Positions 14,648-22,965 of a DNA stretch of 64,000 nucleotides are shown here, one piece after another. Numbering within the stretch: position 1 is the stretch's first letter; each line of letters opens with the position of its first letter. A program made the position numbers and the translations under genes. The stretch is from contig DAOUBK010000082.1 of assembly GCA_034432635.1 (NCBI GenBank), forward strand, positions 5,283 to 69,282. Reading direction: 5' to 3'. This DNA is from Roseiflexus sp034432635. GTDB lineage: Bacteria; Chloroflexota; Chloroflexia; Chloroflexales; Roseiflexaceae. The notes beneath the pieces were generated by a model. It worked only from the letters and a program-made list of their open reading frames with translations. It did not search any database and had not been told where the DNA came from.

Positions 14648-15136
14648 TTACTCCTTCTTTTCACCTGTGCTAGACATCCAGCTTTCCATCATTTTGCGCT
14701 GCGCTTCGATCGCGCTGTTGACCGTTTCGCGCCATGCATCGAATGCTTTGCGCGTCCCCTCGTCCCAGTTCTGAGCCATGGCAGCCGCATCAGCCTTTGC
14801 AACTGCATCCAGCCAGTTGCTCCAGATCTCGTTCTGCACATTCGTCCAGCGCTGGGTGGTTTCGACGATCAGAGTGGATATTTCCTCCATCTGCTTGCCC
14901 ATCAGCGGCATAGCGGTCATGCTTTCCGACCAGAACTTAACGAAGTCGGCCTGGGCGTTGAGCGAGCGCTGCATGACATCTTTCCATGCCGATACCGCCT
15001 GCTTCCACTCTTCACTGGCAGGTTGTGCACTCATCGTCGGCATCAGCGAGCGCCAGTTCTCCCACAGCGCTTGCTGTGCCTTTGTCCAGGTCTGCATCAA
15101 TTCCTGGGTTTGAGTCAGCCAGTCGTTGTTTGCCAT
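14648..15136 (-). CDS. Phasin-like / PhaE-like helical protein
   Basis: A 162-residue, all-helical, tryptophan-rich protein (WLTQTQELMQTWTKAQQALW, then SWKD-like and WSNWLDAV repeats) with no signal peptide and a charged end STGEKKE. Composition and the repeated W..W amphipathic helices resemble phasins and the N-terminus of PhaE, which coat or organise polyhydroxyalkanoate granules. AAGGAGAC lies about 7 nt before the ATG. No PHA synthase gene is in the window, so the assignment rests on sequence style only. Confidence 0.6.
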   Translation of the reverse strand: MANNDWLTQTQELMQTWTKAQQALWENWRSLMPTMSAQPASEEWKQAVSAWKDVMQRSLNAQADFVKFWSESMTAMPLMGKQMEEISTLIVETTQRWTNVQNEIWSNWLDAVAKADAAAMAQNWDEGTRKAFDAWRETVNSAIEAQRKMMESWMSSTGEKKE

Positions 15137-15359
15137 AGCATGTCTCCTTTTTATTCAGCCGGTATGCTGGTGCGCCGTGGTTCATAGAATTCCCTTCGGA
15201 TGCAAAATCAGTATACACACGTGAAGAATGCTCACAGTTACGCGCGCCTGTTCCTGCAGCCAGGCTTTGAAGCACATCGGTGCGCGGTGGAGAGTATGCG
15301 CAACATTCTGTCGCGGTGCAGCGTCCCATCACCGGTTTGGATCGTCGTGGTGGTAAAAA

Positions 15360-15368
15360 TGGTATACT
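15360..15368 (+). promoter_or_regulatory. Predicted extended -10 promoter of the FHA gene
   Basis: TGGTATACT, 43 nt before the ATG at 15411; no convincing -35 at 17 bp. An SD-like GAGGAGTG lies 5 nt before the ATG. Confidence 0.4.
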
Positions 15369-15410
15369 TGTGACAATCAGGCAGATTGCGTCCCTCAGAG
15401 GAGTGTCATT

Positions 15411-16208
15411 ATGCCGTTCTGTCCTCAATGTGGCGTCGATAATCCTGCAGGTGCGCGTTATTGCGATCAGTGCGGCGCAATGTTGATACCGGTGCCGGCG
15501 CAAACCGCAGCGCCGGCAACTACTCCGGCAACATCTGTCCCGGCGATCGGTCCGACCGTTTGCCCGCAGTGCGGTCAGGCTGCGATTCCCGGCGAAGCGT
15601 TCTGCGATAACTGTGGCGCGCCCTTGAGCGCGCCATCGCGCCTGGTTGCGCCGGTTGTGCCGCCGCACAGCGCTGCTCCGCCACAACCGGTGTATCCACC
15701 GCCAACACCGGTCACGATTCCTCCAACGCCGCCTGCGCCTGCCGCACCATCGTCATACCAGGCGCCGCCGGTGCCGCCTGCGCCTGCCGCACCACCGTCA
15801 TACCAGGCGCCGCCAGTGTCTCCTGCGCCTGCCACACCGCCGGTATCGCCGCCGACACCAGCGCCCATCAGCGGACGGACATCGCTGGCTCCATCGAATC
15901 TGGTTGTTGTCGGCGCAGGCGCCGCTCTGCCATTGCCCGCAGCATCGCAGGCAATCATCGGGAGAAGCGACCCGGTCAGCAAGTTTTATCCCGATATCGA
16001 TCTCAATCCGTATGGCGCACTCGATCAAGGCGTCGGGCGACGCCACGCGCGCATCTTCCTGCAGAGCGGGCAGGTGTTGATCGAAGACCTCGATAGTATC
16101 AACGGAACGCTGATCAACGGTCAGCGGACGCTTCCCTTCCAACCGCGCCCCCTGTCTGATGGTGATCAGATCACCCTGGGGCGGATGCTGCTACGCTTCC
16201 AGGCATAA
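15411..16208 (+). CDS. Double zinc-ribbon, proline-linker, FHA-domain protein
   Basis: A 265-residue protein. Two zinc ribbons come first: CPQC...CDQC at residues 4-21 and CPQC...CDNC at about 50-67. A long Pro/Ala linker (about 75-155) includes two near-identical SYQAPPVPPAPAAP repeats. The C-terminal FHA domain (about 165-265) has GRSDP, GVGRRHARI and DLDSINGTLINGQ, the phosphothreonine-binding loops. It probably docks to a Ser/Thr-phosphorylated partner in the cytoplasm, but no kinase is in the window. The next locus is a pseudogene that also begins with a zinc ribbon; the two may have formed a functional pair. Confidence 0.9.
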   Translation: MPFCPQCGVDNPAGARYCDQCGAMLIPVPAQTAAPATTPATSVPAIGPTVCPQCGQAAIPGEAFCDNCGAPLSAPSRLVAPVVPPHSAAPPQPVYPPPTPVTIPPTPPAPAAPSSYQAPPVPPAPAAPPSYQAPPVSPAPATPPVSPPTPAPISGRTSLAPSNLVVVGAGAALPLPAASQAIIGRSDPVSKFYPDIDLNPYGALDQGVGRRHARIFLQSGQVLIEDLDSINGTLINGQRTLPFQPRPLSDGDQITLGRMLLRFQA

Positions 16209-16244
16209 GAACACACAGCCGTAGAACAAAAACAGGTCCGCAGT

Positions 16245-17679
16245 ATGACATTTGATCGAGACTGTCCATCGTGCGGCGCAACGTTGGGCAATGATGGCAT
16301 ATGCCCGTCGTGCAGTTCGCTATCGCGCGGCTTTTTTCGCGGATTTGATCTGGATGCGCCACAGGTTGCCGCAGCCGTGGCACGCGGTCTCGATTTTTAC
16401 CGCCTGCTCGATGTCGATCAGCAGGCGGAAGCGTCGAGATCGCCCGGCAGTATCGGCGACTGCGGACGCTCTTTCCCGATGACCCAACATCGCTGGCGCC
16501 AGAACCGCACCGCAAGTTCGAACTGCTTCAGGTCGCCGGTCGTATCCTGACCGACCCATCGCTGCGCGCCCTCTACGATCAACTACGCGCATCCGCCACG
16601 CCGCACATCCAGAACGAAGTGGTTCGCCGCAACCGGCGCAGCCTGCACCACCGGTCGTCCCACCGCTCGTCGGACCGCCTGCCGCCGAACCGGTAGGCTT
16701 CTATGCAATGCTGGGGCTTGCGCCGGGCATCTCACGAGACGCGACCCAGGAGTGCCGCGCACGAGGACGCCCTACTCGTCAGGGGAGAGCCTGGCTACAG
16801 TGGAGAGCGCACGCCCTCCGACACCGGAGGAGGTCGATGCTGCTTCTTATGCGCTGCAACGCATGATCCTGCTTCGTCCAGGGTTATCGCCCGAAGAGCG
16901 GGAAGCGCGCGCCGGTGAATGTGAAACCGCCCGACGTATCCTCAGAAACGAGCGGCTCGGCAGCCGGTACGACGGTCTTTGGCAGGCGTTTCGCCAGGGA
17001 AACTTCAATCAGGGTCATCTCGAAGGATTGCGTGCATTGATTGAAGAAGTGCGCGCCGTCGACGATCCAGACTCGAACGCAACGCTCTTACCCGACCAGG
17101 CGGAAGCACTGCTCCGACAGGGACAAGGACTGATCGCCGCCGGGTTGCCGCGTGAGGCGCTCGAACCGTTGCGCCGGGCGTGTGCTGCGTTGCCAGATCG
17201 GTCAGAAGCACACGCTGTGTACGCCAGCGCGATACTGGCATCCACCGATCCGCTCGATCTCGGCGCTCACGCGCTGCGCCAGGCGCTGACAGCGATCGAA
17301 ACCGCCGCGCGCCTTGGCAACCCGCTACCTGGAAGCGACGCGCTCCTGGCGCTCTGCCGGGGTCTCCTGGCGCGTGACGCCGGCGACATGCGCCAGGCCG
17401 AAAGCGAACTTTCCGCTGCAGTACAGCAAGACCCATCGCTTGCCACTGCCTGGCGCGGACTGGCGGCGCTGGCAATCGGGTGCGGGGCGCATGGTGAAGC
17501 CATCGAACACTGCCGGCGCGCCCTGAAAGATCGACCCACGCGATGAGCGCGCCTGGTTGATGCTTGCAGGCGCCTGCCTGCGCGCCCGTCGCTACGCAGA
17601 GGCGCGCGCTGCGGCAGAACAGGCTGCCGCACTGCGCGGCATAAGCGCCGACACAATTCTTGCGGACATCGGAATCTGA
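16245..17679 (+). pseudogene. Frameshifted zinc-ribbon / J-like / TPR protein gene
   Basis: One ancestral protein is spread over successive frames. Frame from 16245: zinc ribbon (CPSCGATLGNDGICPSC) and LDFYRLLDVDQQA. A shift near 16427 restores VEIARQYRRLRTLFPDDP and ILTDPSLRALYDQLRA. A shift near 16630 restores a Pro-rich linker and VGFYAMLGLAPGIS. A shift near 16745 restores EEVDAASYALQRMILLRPG and a TPR array, and a shift near 17532 restores DERAWLMLAGACLRARRYAE to the TGA at 17677. Both J-like modules have the F-Y-x-L-L and A-L-Y-D/S-R-Y-D pattern. Four frameshifts with otherwise intact protein similarity suggest recent decay, or sequence errors. Confidence 0.75.
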
Positions 17680-17682
17680 TGG

Positions 17683-17710
17683 TTGCACAATTGCCATCGT
17701 GTGCTATACT
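17683..17710 (+). promoter_or_regulatory. Predicted sigma-A promoter of the Yip1-like gene
   Basis: TTGCAC (17683-17688), a 16-bp spacer, TATACT (17705-17710). It lies just after the pseudogene stop and leaves a leader of about 225 nt before 17944, in which I see no gene. Confidence 0.6.
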
Positions 17711-17943
17711 CGATAGCGGACTACGGCGCTGTCCGCCAGATCTCCGCCCATAGCAGAGCAAGATTTGCAAAGAAGCACGTTTGCCTATCCGAAACATCTC
17801 ATAGCGCGACGCGTATAAGGAGTCAGGGAGACGCTTCATGGGGGCGTGGCGCGCAATGTCGCTCGGCGCTCTTGTACAGGCAACAGGTTTCCTAATGTCG
17901 GTCAATCGTTCAATCGTACACACATTGTGAGGAGGAACCAACG

Positions 17944-18549
17944 ATGATGGTACAAGGGGTTTCGATCAACGAGATGCTCAACCAGAGCATTCAGGTGCTG
18001 ACCAAGCCGAGCGTTGAAACATTCGAGCGCTTCGAGCGGCATGGCGGTCAGCGTGAGGCGACGATCTACATTATGGTTGCGGCAGCGATCAGCGCCGTGG
18101 CTGCGCTGGTCTTTGGGCTTCTGAACGGTATCGTGGCAGCATTGATCGGAGCTGCTTTTGGTTTTATCCTGCCGGTAATCGGTTTCTACATTTTTGTCTT
18201 TCTGGTCTATTTCATCGGGAAACAGCAGGGTGGCACCGGCACACAGGACGAAGTGTTCTACACCATGTCGCTGTTCGTTGCGCCTATTCAGGCAGTTACT
18301 GGCGCAGTAGGCGCCATCCCTCTCCTCAACTGTCTGGCGCTGCCGGTCACGCTTGCGCTGGGTATCTACCAGATCTATCTGGGCTATCTGGGGGTGCGTT
18401 CGAGCATGAACCTTGACCAGAATAAGGCGATCATCACGATGGTGCTAGCATTCATCGCGCAGTTTATCATCATCATTATCGTTGGTGCAGTCTTTGGCAT
18501 TATTCTTGCAACGTTCGGCGTGGCTAGCGGCGCTATTGAGCTCAACTGA
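17944..18549 (+). CDS. Yip1-domain membrane protein
   Basis: A 201-residue protein with an N-terminal cytoplasmic segment (MLNQSIQVLTKPSVETFERF) and about five TM helices (residues about 38-60, 62-85, 108-135, 140-155 and 172-195). The layout, and the central GKQQGGTGTQDEVFYTMSLF loop, match Yip1-family proteins, whose bacterial role is unknown. GGAGGAA lies 7-10 nt before ATG 17944; a second ATG follows immediately at 17947. It is monocistronic, with a hairpin downstream. Confidence 0.8.
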   Translation: MMVQGVSINEMLNQSIQVLTKPSVETFERFERHGGQREATIYIMVAAAISAVAALVFGLLNGIVAALIGAAFGFILPVIGFYIFVFLVYFIGKQQGGTGTQDEVFYTMSLFVAPIQAVTGAVGAIPLLNCLALPVTLALGIYQIYLGYLGVRSSMNLDQNKAIITMVLAFIAQFIIIIIVGAVFGIILATFGVASGAIELN

Positions 18550-18583
18550 CGCCCTTATTCACACTTCGAGACAAAGCATGCCG

Positions 18584-18606
18584 GGGGAGCGCGTGATGCG
18601 CTCCCT
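18584..18606 (+). terminator. Hairpin downstream of the Yip1-like gene
   Basis: GGGAGCGC (18585-18592) pairs with GCGCTCCC (18598-18605) across a GTGAT loop, with one further G-T pair. There is no T-tract, so termination efficiency is doubtful. Confidence 0.45.
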
Positions 18607-18658
18607 CTGTGCTGACAGGGCGCTGCGCCATCCGCTGCTATCGATAAGACGTACCATT

Positions 18659-18678
18659 GTTTGATGGATCGATCAAAC
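18659..18678. promoter_or_regulatory. Inverted repeat at the start of the ABC ATPase gene
   Basis: GTTTGAT and ATCAAAC (7-bp arms, 6-bp centre GGATCG) straddle the ATG at 18664. It could be an operator, or indicate that translation starts downstream at ATG 18700. Confidence 0.3.
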
Positions 18679-19473
18679 AAGAGGACTGTCATCGCTCCTA
18701 TGTCGTTTTCCTCGGGTACACATGCTGAACCGCTGATTATTCTCGATCGTGTTTCGAAGAGTTATGAAGAAGCCGGTCGCGAGCGCGTCGTGCTGCGCGA
18801 TGTCAGCGCCTCGTTCGCGCGCGGTGAGTTTGTGGTGCTGGTCGGCAAGAGCGGATCGGGCAAAAGTACGCTCCTGAACCTGATCAGTGGCATCGATACG
18901 CCAACCTCCGGCGAGATCATCGTGAACGGGCAATCGTTGACCCGCCTGCCGGAACGTGAACGAACCCTGTTTCGGCGCCGCTCGATCGGCTTCATCTTTC
19001 AGTTCTACAATCTGACGCCAACGCTGACGGTGCTGGAGAATCTGCTTCTGCCGCTCGAGTTGAACGGTCGAGTAACGGCGCGTGACCGCGCGGCTGCACT
19101 CGATCTGCTGGCGCAGATCGGGCTTGCCGATCGCCGGAATGCTTACCCTGACCGTCTTTCCGGTGGAGAACAGCAACGAGTGGCGGTTGCGCGCGCGCTG
19201 GTGCATGATCCTCTGCTGGTGCTGGCGGATGAGCCGACCGGGAACCTCGATAGCGAAACTAGTCAGCAGGTGCTCGATATGCTCGATACCCTTACCCGCC
19301 GCGCCGGGAAAAACCTCGTGATGGTTACCCATAGCCCTGAGGTGGTCGGTCTGGCGGATCGCCTGTTCCGGATTGTCGAAGGGCATCTGACCGAAGAACA
19401 GGCGTTGGCAGCGCGTCCGTTCCCCTCATCCTCACGGCCCCCGTCTTCCTTTCGGGAAGAAGGAGGCATCTGA
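18664..19473 (+). CDS. ABC transporter ATP-binding protein, LolD/MacB type, orphan
   Basis: About 269 residues. The ATPase core starts EPLIILDRVSKSY; Walker A is GKSGSGKSTLLNL, the Q-loop is in FIFQFYNLTPTLTVLENL, the signature is LSGGEQQRVAVARAL, Walker B is LVLADEPTGNLDS and the H-loop is VMVTHSPE. The IFQxxNLxPxLTVxENV pattern is typical of LolD/MacB/FtsE-like ATPases that pair with an FtsX/MacB permease. No permease follows: the next gene is AmrS. The C-terminal tail PSSSRPPSSFREEGGI is unlike the family, and AAGGAGG at its end has no usable gene after it, suggesting loss of the permease. The start is uncertain (18664 or 18700); neither has a good SD. Confidence 0.85.
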   Translation: MDRSNKRTVIAPMSFSSGTHAEPLIILDRVSKSYEEAGRERVVLRDVSASFARGEFVVLVGKSGSGKSTLLNLISGIDTPTSGEIIVNGQSLTRLPERERTLFRRRSIGFIFQFYNLTPTLTVLENLLLPLELNGRVTARDRAAALDLLAQIGLADRRNAYPDRLSGGEQQRVAVARALVHDPLLVLADEPTGNLDSETSQQVLDMLDTLTRRAGKNLVMVTHSPEVVGLADRLFRIVEGHLTEEQALAARPFPSSSRPPSSFREEGGI

Positions 19474-19534
19474 GCGTCTTGAAGCCTGACAGCAGAGAGA
19501 ACACAAGGGCTGAGCAAACATAACCGTTTCATCC

Positions 19535-19562
19535 TTGATTCTTTCCTGCAAAGGTGTAGACT
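19535..19562 (+). promoter_or_regulatory. Predicted promoter of the AmrS gene
   Basis: TTGATT (19535-19540), a 16-bp spacer, TAGACT (19557-19562), 35 nt before the ATG at 19598. Confidence 0.45.
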
Positions 19563-19597
19563 CTCAGAGAGTGCTGTTCCATCACGAGGAGGTCGCT

Positions 19598-20695
19598 ATG
19601 AGCAGGCGTACATTCCTTGCGCCCGGCGTCGTTCTGGGCGATTGGTGGCATCACACCACCGACGGACGTTTGCAGTGCGATCTCTGCCCGCGCGGTTGCA
19701 CCATGCGTCCAGGTCAGCATGGGTTCTGCTTCGTGCGCGAAGCGCGTGCAGAAGGGGTTGTGTTGACCTCATATGGGCGTGCATCGGGTTTCTGCGCCGA
19801 TCCGATCGAGAAGAAGCCGCTCTTCCATTTTCTGCCCGGCACCGGCGTCTTTTCCTTTGGCACCGCCGGATGCAACCTGGGATGCCGCTTCTGTCAGAAC
19901 TGGTCGATCTCCAAAGCACGCGAGATGGCGTTACTCGATGCACACGCCACCCCGGAGGAAGTCGTCGAAGCGGCGCTTGCCGCCGGATGCCGGAGCGTTG
20001 CATTTACCTACAACGATCCGGTTATTTTTGCTGAATATGCTATCGACTGCGCTCGCGCCGCGCATGAACGCGGCCTGGCGACAGTAGCGGTGTCGGCAGG
20101 CTACATCTCACCTCAGGCGCGCCCTGCCTTCTTCGAGCACATCGATGCAGCCAATATCGACCTCAAGGGGTTCAGCGAGGAGTTTTACCGGCGCCTGTGC
20201 CTTGGCTCACTGGCGCCGGTGCTCGATACGTTGCGCTGGTTGCGTCACGAGACGAGGGTCTGGCTGGAAGTCACCAACCTGATCATCCCAGGCGCCAACG
20301 ATGCACCAGATGATGTTGCACGCCTGTGCGACTGGTTCGTGCGCGAACTTGGACCGGATGTGCCGCTGCATTTCACTGGGTTTCACCCCGATTATCGCAT
20401 GCTCGCCACACCGCCAACCCCGGCTGCAACCCTGAAACGCGCCCGTGACCAGGCGCTCGCCGCCGGTATTCGCTACGTGTATACCGGAAATGTGGACGAT
20501 AGCGAAAGGCAATCGACGATCTGCGCCGGTTGCGGCTTACGGGTCATCGAGCGTAACTGGTATCACCTGAAACGCTGGCGGCTCGACGCATCCGGTCGGT
20601 GTGTTCGCTGCGGTCATCCGGTTCCGGGGCGTTTCGAGAGTGCGCCAGGACGCTGGAAAGGACGCATCATGCCGGTACGCATTGTTACGGCGTGA
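19598..20695 (+). CDS. amrS: AmmeMemoRadiSam-system radical SAM enzyme (PflA-like)
   Basis: A 365-residue radical SAM protein. The N-terminus has a cysteine module CDLCPRGC...GFC (residues about 28-48), the radical SAM cluster motif is CNLGCRFC (CxxxCxxC, near 90), and the C-terminus has CAGC and CVRC pairs that may bind zinc or iron. The whole length aligns in style with the AmrS family, named from genomic linkage to AMMECR1 and Memo proteins; the reaction is not established to my knowledge. GAGGAGG lies 5 nt before ATG 19598. A Memo-family gene lies 20 kb away at 40297-41130, while AMMECR1 is not in the window. Confidence 0.9.
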   Translation: MSRRTFLAPGVVLGDWWHHTTDGRLQCDLCPRGCTMRPGQHGFCFVREARAEGVVLTSYGRASGFCADPIEKKPLFHFLPGTGVFSFGTAGCNLGCRFCQNWSISKAREMALLDAHATPEEVVEAALAAGCRSVAFTYNDPVIFAEYAIDCARAAHERGLATVAVSAGYISPQARPAFFEHIDAANIDLKGFSEEFYRRLCLGSLAPVLDTLRWLRHETRVWLEVTNLIIPGANDAPDDVARLCDWFVRELGPDVPLHFTGFHPDYRMLATPPTPAATLKRARDQALAAGIRYVYTGNVDDSERQSTICAGCGLRVIERNWYHLKRWRLDASGRCVRCGHPVPGRFESAPGRWKGRIMPVRIVTA

Positions 20696-20708
20696 CAGAG
20701 CGCCTGTG

Positions 20709-21257
20709 CTACACACCAAACCGTCGTGCAGCGTACAGCACTGCCGTTACCGTCATGCTGTCGCGGATGTCGCTGCGCAGCACCAGGTCCAGCACCTTCT
20801 CGAATGGCATGGCTTCTATTTCGAGAAATTCGGTATCATCGGGCGGCAGACTCGATGGCGTCAGATCGAAGCCAAGAAACAGGTGCGCCGTTTCTTCCAC
20901 GACACTCTTCGAGGTGTAATAACTGCTGATCCATTCGAAACGCCCGGCGCGGTAGCCGATCTCCTCCTGCAATTCGCGCTGTGCGGCTTCTTCCGGTGTT
21001 TCTCCCGCGTGCATCCCACCGGTCGGCATCTCCCAGCGGTGCCCCTCACGGTAGACGTAACGATACTGTCGGATCATCACGACCCGTCCATCGGGCAGAA
21101 ACGGGAGCACACCGACGCATTGACCGGTGCCCGGTGTGAGGACGCTGTAGATCGTTGTGCGTCCATCGGGCAGTTCTGCAATGTCTTCACGCAACCGCAC
21201 CCACGCATTGCAGTAGATGTCGCGTGAGGCGCGTGTACGCCAGGGTTGGGGCGCCAT
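20709..21257 (-). CDS. NUDIX hydrolase, ADP-ribose pyrophosphatase-like
   Basis: A 182-residue protein with a full Nudix box, GGMHAGETPEEAAQ followed by RELQEEIGY, around residues 85-107, preceded by VVMIRQYRYVYREGHRWEMP, typical of ADP-ribose pyrophosphatases (NudF type). The downstream SSYYTSKSVVEETAHLFLG also fits. It hydrolyses ADP-ribose or another nucleoside diphosphate linked to X, using Mg. ATG 21257 is chosen for GGAAGGAG 6-7 nt upstream; the longer reading from 21365 would run into the divergent promoter region. Confidence 0.9.
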   Translation of the reverse strand: MAPQPWRTRASRDIYCNAWVRLREDIAELPDGRTTIYSVLTPGTGQCVGVLPFLPDGRVVMIRQYRYVYREGHRWEMPTGGMHAGETPEEAAQRELQEEIGYRAGRFEWISSYYTSKSVVEETAHLFLGFDLTPSSLPPDDTEFLEIEAMPFEKVLDLVLRSDIRDSMTVTAVLYAARRFGV

Positions 21258-21289
21258 CTGTTCTCCTTCCTGTTGCACTGGTACGAACA

Positions 21290-21298
21290 TGGTATAAT
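21290..21298 (+). promoter_or_regulatory. Predicted extended -10 promoter of the C26 peptidase gene
   Basis: TGGTATAAT with full TATAAT; TTGCAC at 21273-21278 is only 14 bp away. The ATG is at 21349. Confidence 0.5.
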
Positions 21299-21348
21299 GC
21301 CGTCCACATTTTGCTGGCGCCGGAAGCGGCGCTTCAGAAGGGTGAATT

Positions 21349-22095
21349 ATGAGCAGAGTGTGCATCGGTATTACATGTGGAACATTTTACGACCGCGACT
21401 GGTGTCCGCCTTCAATCGGTCATCGCAGGACCTATATAGACGCCGTCGTTGCGGCTGGCGGGGCGCCGTTCCTTCTTCCGTCCATCGATGACGAATCGGC
21501 GCTGCGCGCATTATATGAACGGATCGATGGTCTGTTACTGGCAGGCGGCGGCGACATCGAGCCGCACCACTATGGCGAAGCGCCGCTTCCTGCGCTTGGC
21601 GTCGTCGATGCACTACGCGACCTCACTGAACTCCCACTGGTGCGCTGGGCGGTCGCCGAGGGGAAACCGGTGCTCGGCATCTGCCGCGGTGCGCAGATGG
21701 TCAATGTCGCGCTTGGCGGCAACCTGTACCAGGATATCCCTTCACAGATCGAAACATCACTCGATCACTCCGACTCGTATGCCCGCCAGAACTGGACCTA
21801 TCTGGCGCACATGTTGCGCCTGTCACCCGACTCGCGCCTGCGACGCATTCTTGGCAGCGATGAACTGCCGGTCAACTCGTTGCACCATCAGTCGATCAAA
21901 ACAGTTGCACCCGGGCTTGTTGCCGTCGGTTGGGCGCCGGACGGCGTGATCGAAGCCATTGAGGGCACGAATGGACACTTTCTGATCGGCGTCCAGTGCC
22001 ATCCCGAGGCGCTCCAGGGCGAAGTCGATCCACGCTGGCGCGCGTTGTTCCGCCGCTTCATCGAAGCATGCGTGCCGTCAAAGATCGCAGCGTAG
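21349..22095 (+). CDS. Peptidase C26 / gamma-glutamyl-GABA hydrolase-like (PuuD family)
   Basis: A 248-residue class I glutamine-amidotransferase-like hydrolase. The nucleophile elbow is GICRGAQMVN (Cys near residue 113), LLLAGGGDIEPHHY is the family-specific loop, LPVNSLHHQSIK follows, and GVQCHPE supplies the catalytic His-Glu. PuuD-type enzymes release glutamate from gamma-glutamyl compounds, e.g. in putrescine breakdown, but no other puu gene is near. Its last 18 bp overlap the convergent GNAT gene. The SD is weak (AAGGGTGA region). Confidence 0.9.
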   Translation: MSRVCIGITCGTFYDRDWCPPSIGHRRTYIDAVVAAGGAPFLLPSIDDESALRALYERIDGLLLAGGGDIEPHHYGEAPLPALGVVDALRDLTELPLVRWAVAEGKPVLGICRGAQMVNVALGGNLYQDIPSQIETSLDHSDSYARQNWTYLAHMLRLSPDSRLRRILGSDELPVNSLHHQSIKTVAPGLVAVGWAPDGVIEAIEGTNGHFLIGVQCHPEALQGEVDPRWRALFRRFIEACVPSKIAA

Positions 22096-22956
22096 GATGA
22101 TCTGTCGATCACCGGTGCGCCGGAACCCGAACCATTCGTAGAGGCGCCGGGCATTGCGGTTGTACGCCTGGGTGTTGAGCGTAAGTCGCTGCGCACCGAT
22201 GGCGGTAGCATAGGACACCACCTCGTACAGTAACCGCGCGCCAATCCCACGATGCTGCCGGTCAGGCAGCACGGCGATCCGCACCAGATGCACCAGACGC
22301 CCCTCGTGATGGGTGGTCACAAAGGAATAACCGACCACTTCCAGGTTGTCTTCGACGACCAGGAAACGGGGGGTGTCGTGCAACGCTAGGCTGATCTGTA
22401 CACCGTCTTTGCGCCACTCGGCGGTGAAGCAGCGCGTATCGACCGCCAGGATCGCCGGTATGTCGCCAACGGTCGCTGCGCGTACCCGCACTGCCGGGTT
22501 GCCCTGTGTCGGGATGTTCATGCGCACTTTTTCGTAGACGATGACGTCGGTATCGTGGACATAACCGGCGTTGCGTAGCGCCGCCATCGCCCACGAGTCG
22601 CCCGGATCGGCACACGCGACATAGATGTGCGCAACTCCTCTGGCGCGCAGTGTTTCGTGGAATGGCGGCAGCAATGCCTCGATGGCGCGCCGAGTCGATA
22701 ACCCGCTGCTCAATGCCAGCAGCCGGAGCCACGCAATCGCCTCGTGGGGCCAGTCAGAAAGGATGATGCCGCGTGGTCTGTCGCCAGCAAGCAGCAACAG
22801 CGCCGGCGCCCCGGCGAGCAACCCCATCGCTTCATCGATATTGACGTTCATCAACCAGCGATCAGCCTGATCGATCAGACCCAACGCAACCTCCAGGTCG
22901 TCGAGCAACACCAGGCGCGTGGTCAGCAACTCGGAGGAAGGTGATGAGTGCAACAC
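22078..22956 (-). CDS. Two-part GNAT family N-acetyltransferase
   Basis: A 292-residue protein. The C-terminal half (about 150-290) is a clear GNAT domain: VRAATVGDIPAILAVDTRCF, YSFVTTHHEGRLVHLVRIAV, then the acetyl-CoA loop DRQHRGIGARLLYEV and LNTQAYNRNARRLYEWFGF. The N-terminal half (about 30-145) looks like a degenerate GNAT with RGVAHIYVACADPGDSWAMA and LRNAGYVHDTD, so it may be a tandem-GNAT enzyme. GTG 22956 lies 9 nt after the amidohydrolase stop, indicating one operon. The acyl acceptor is unknown. Confidence 0.85.
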   Translation of the reverse strand: MLHSSPSSELLTTRLVLLDDLEVALGLIDQADRWLMNVNIDEAMGLLAGAPALLLLAGDRPRGIILSDWPHEAIAWLRLLALSSGLSTRRAIEALLPPFHETLRARGVAHIYVACADPGDSWAMAALRNAGYVHDTDVIVYEKVRMNIPTQGNPAVRVRAATVGDIPAILAVDTRCFTAEWRKDGVQISLALHDTPRFLVVEDNLEVVGYSFVTTHHEGRLVHLVRIAVLPDRQHRGIGARLLYEVVSYATAIGAQRLTLNTQAYNRNARRLYEWFGFRRTGDRQIILRCDL

Positions 22957-22965
22957 GGCTCGTTC

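Noticed and set aside
14414..15187. 257-codon open frame on the plus strand opposite the phasin-like gene
   Set aside because: It runs antisense through a well-supported minus-strand gene with an SD, contains no recognisable domain and has a frameshadow composition.
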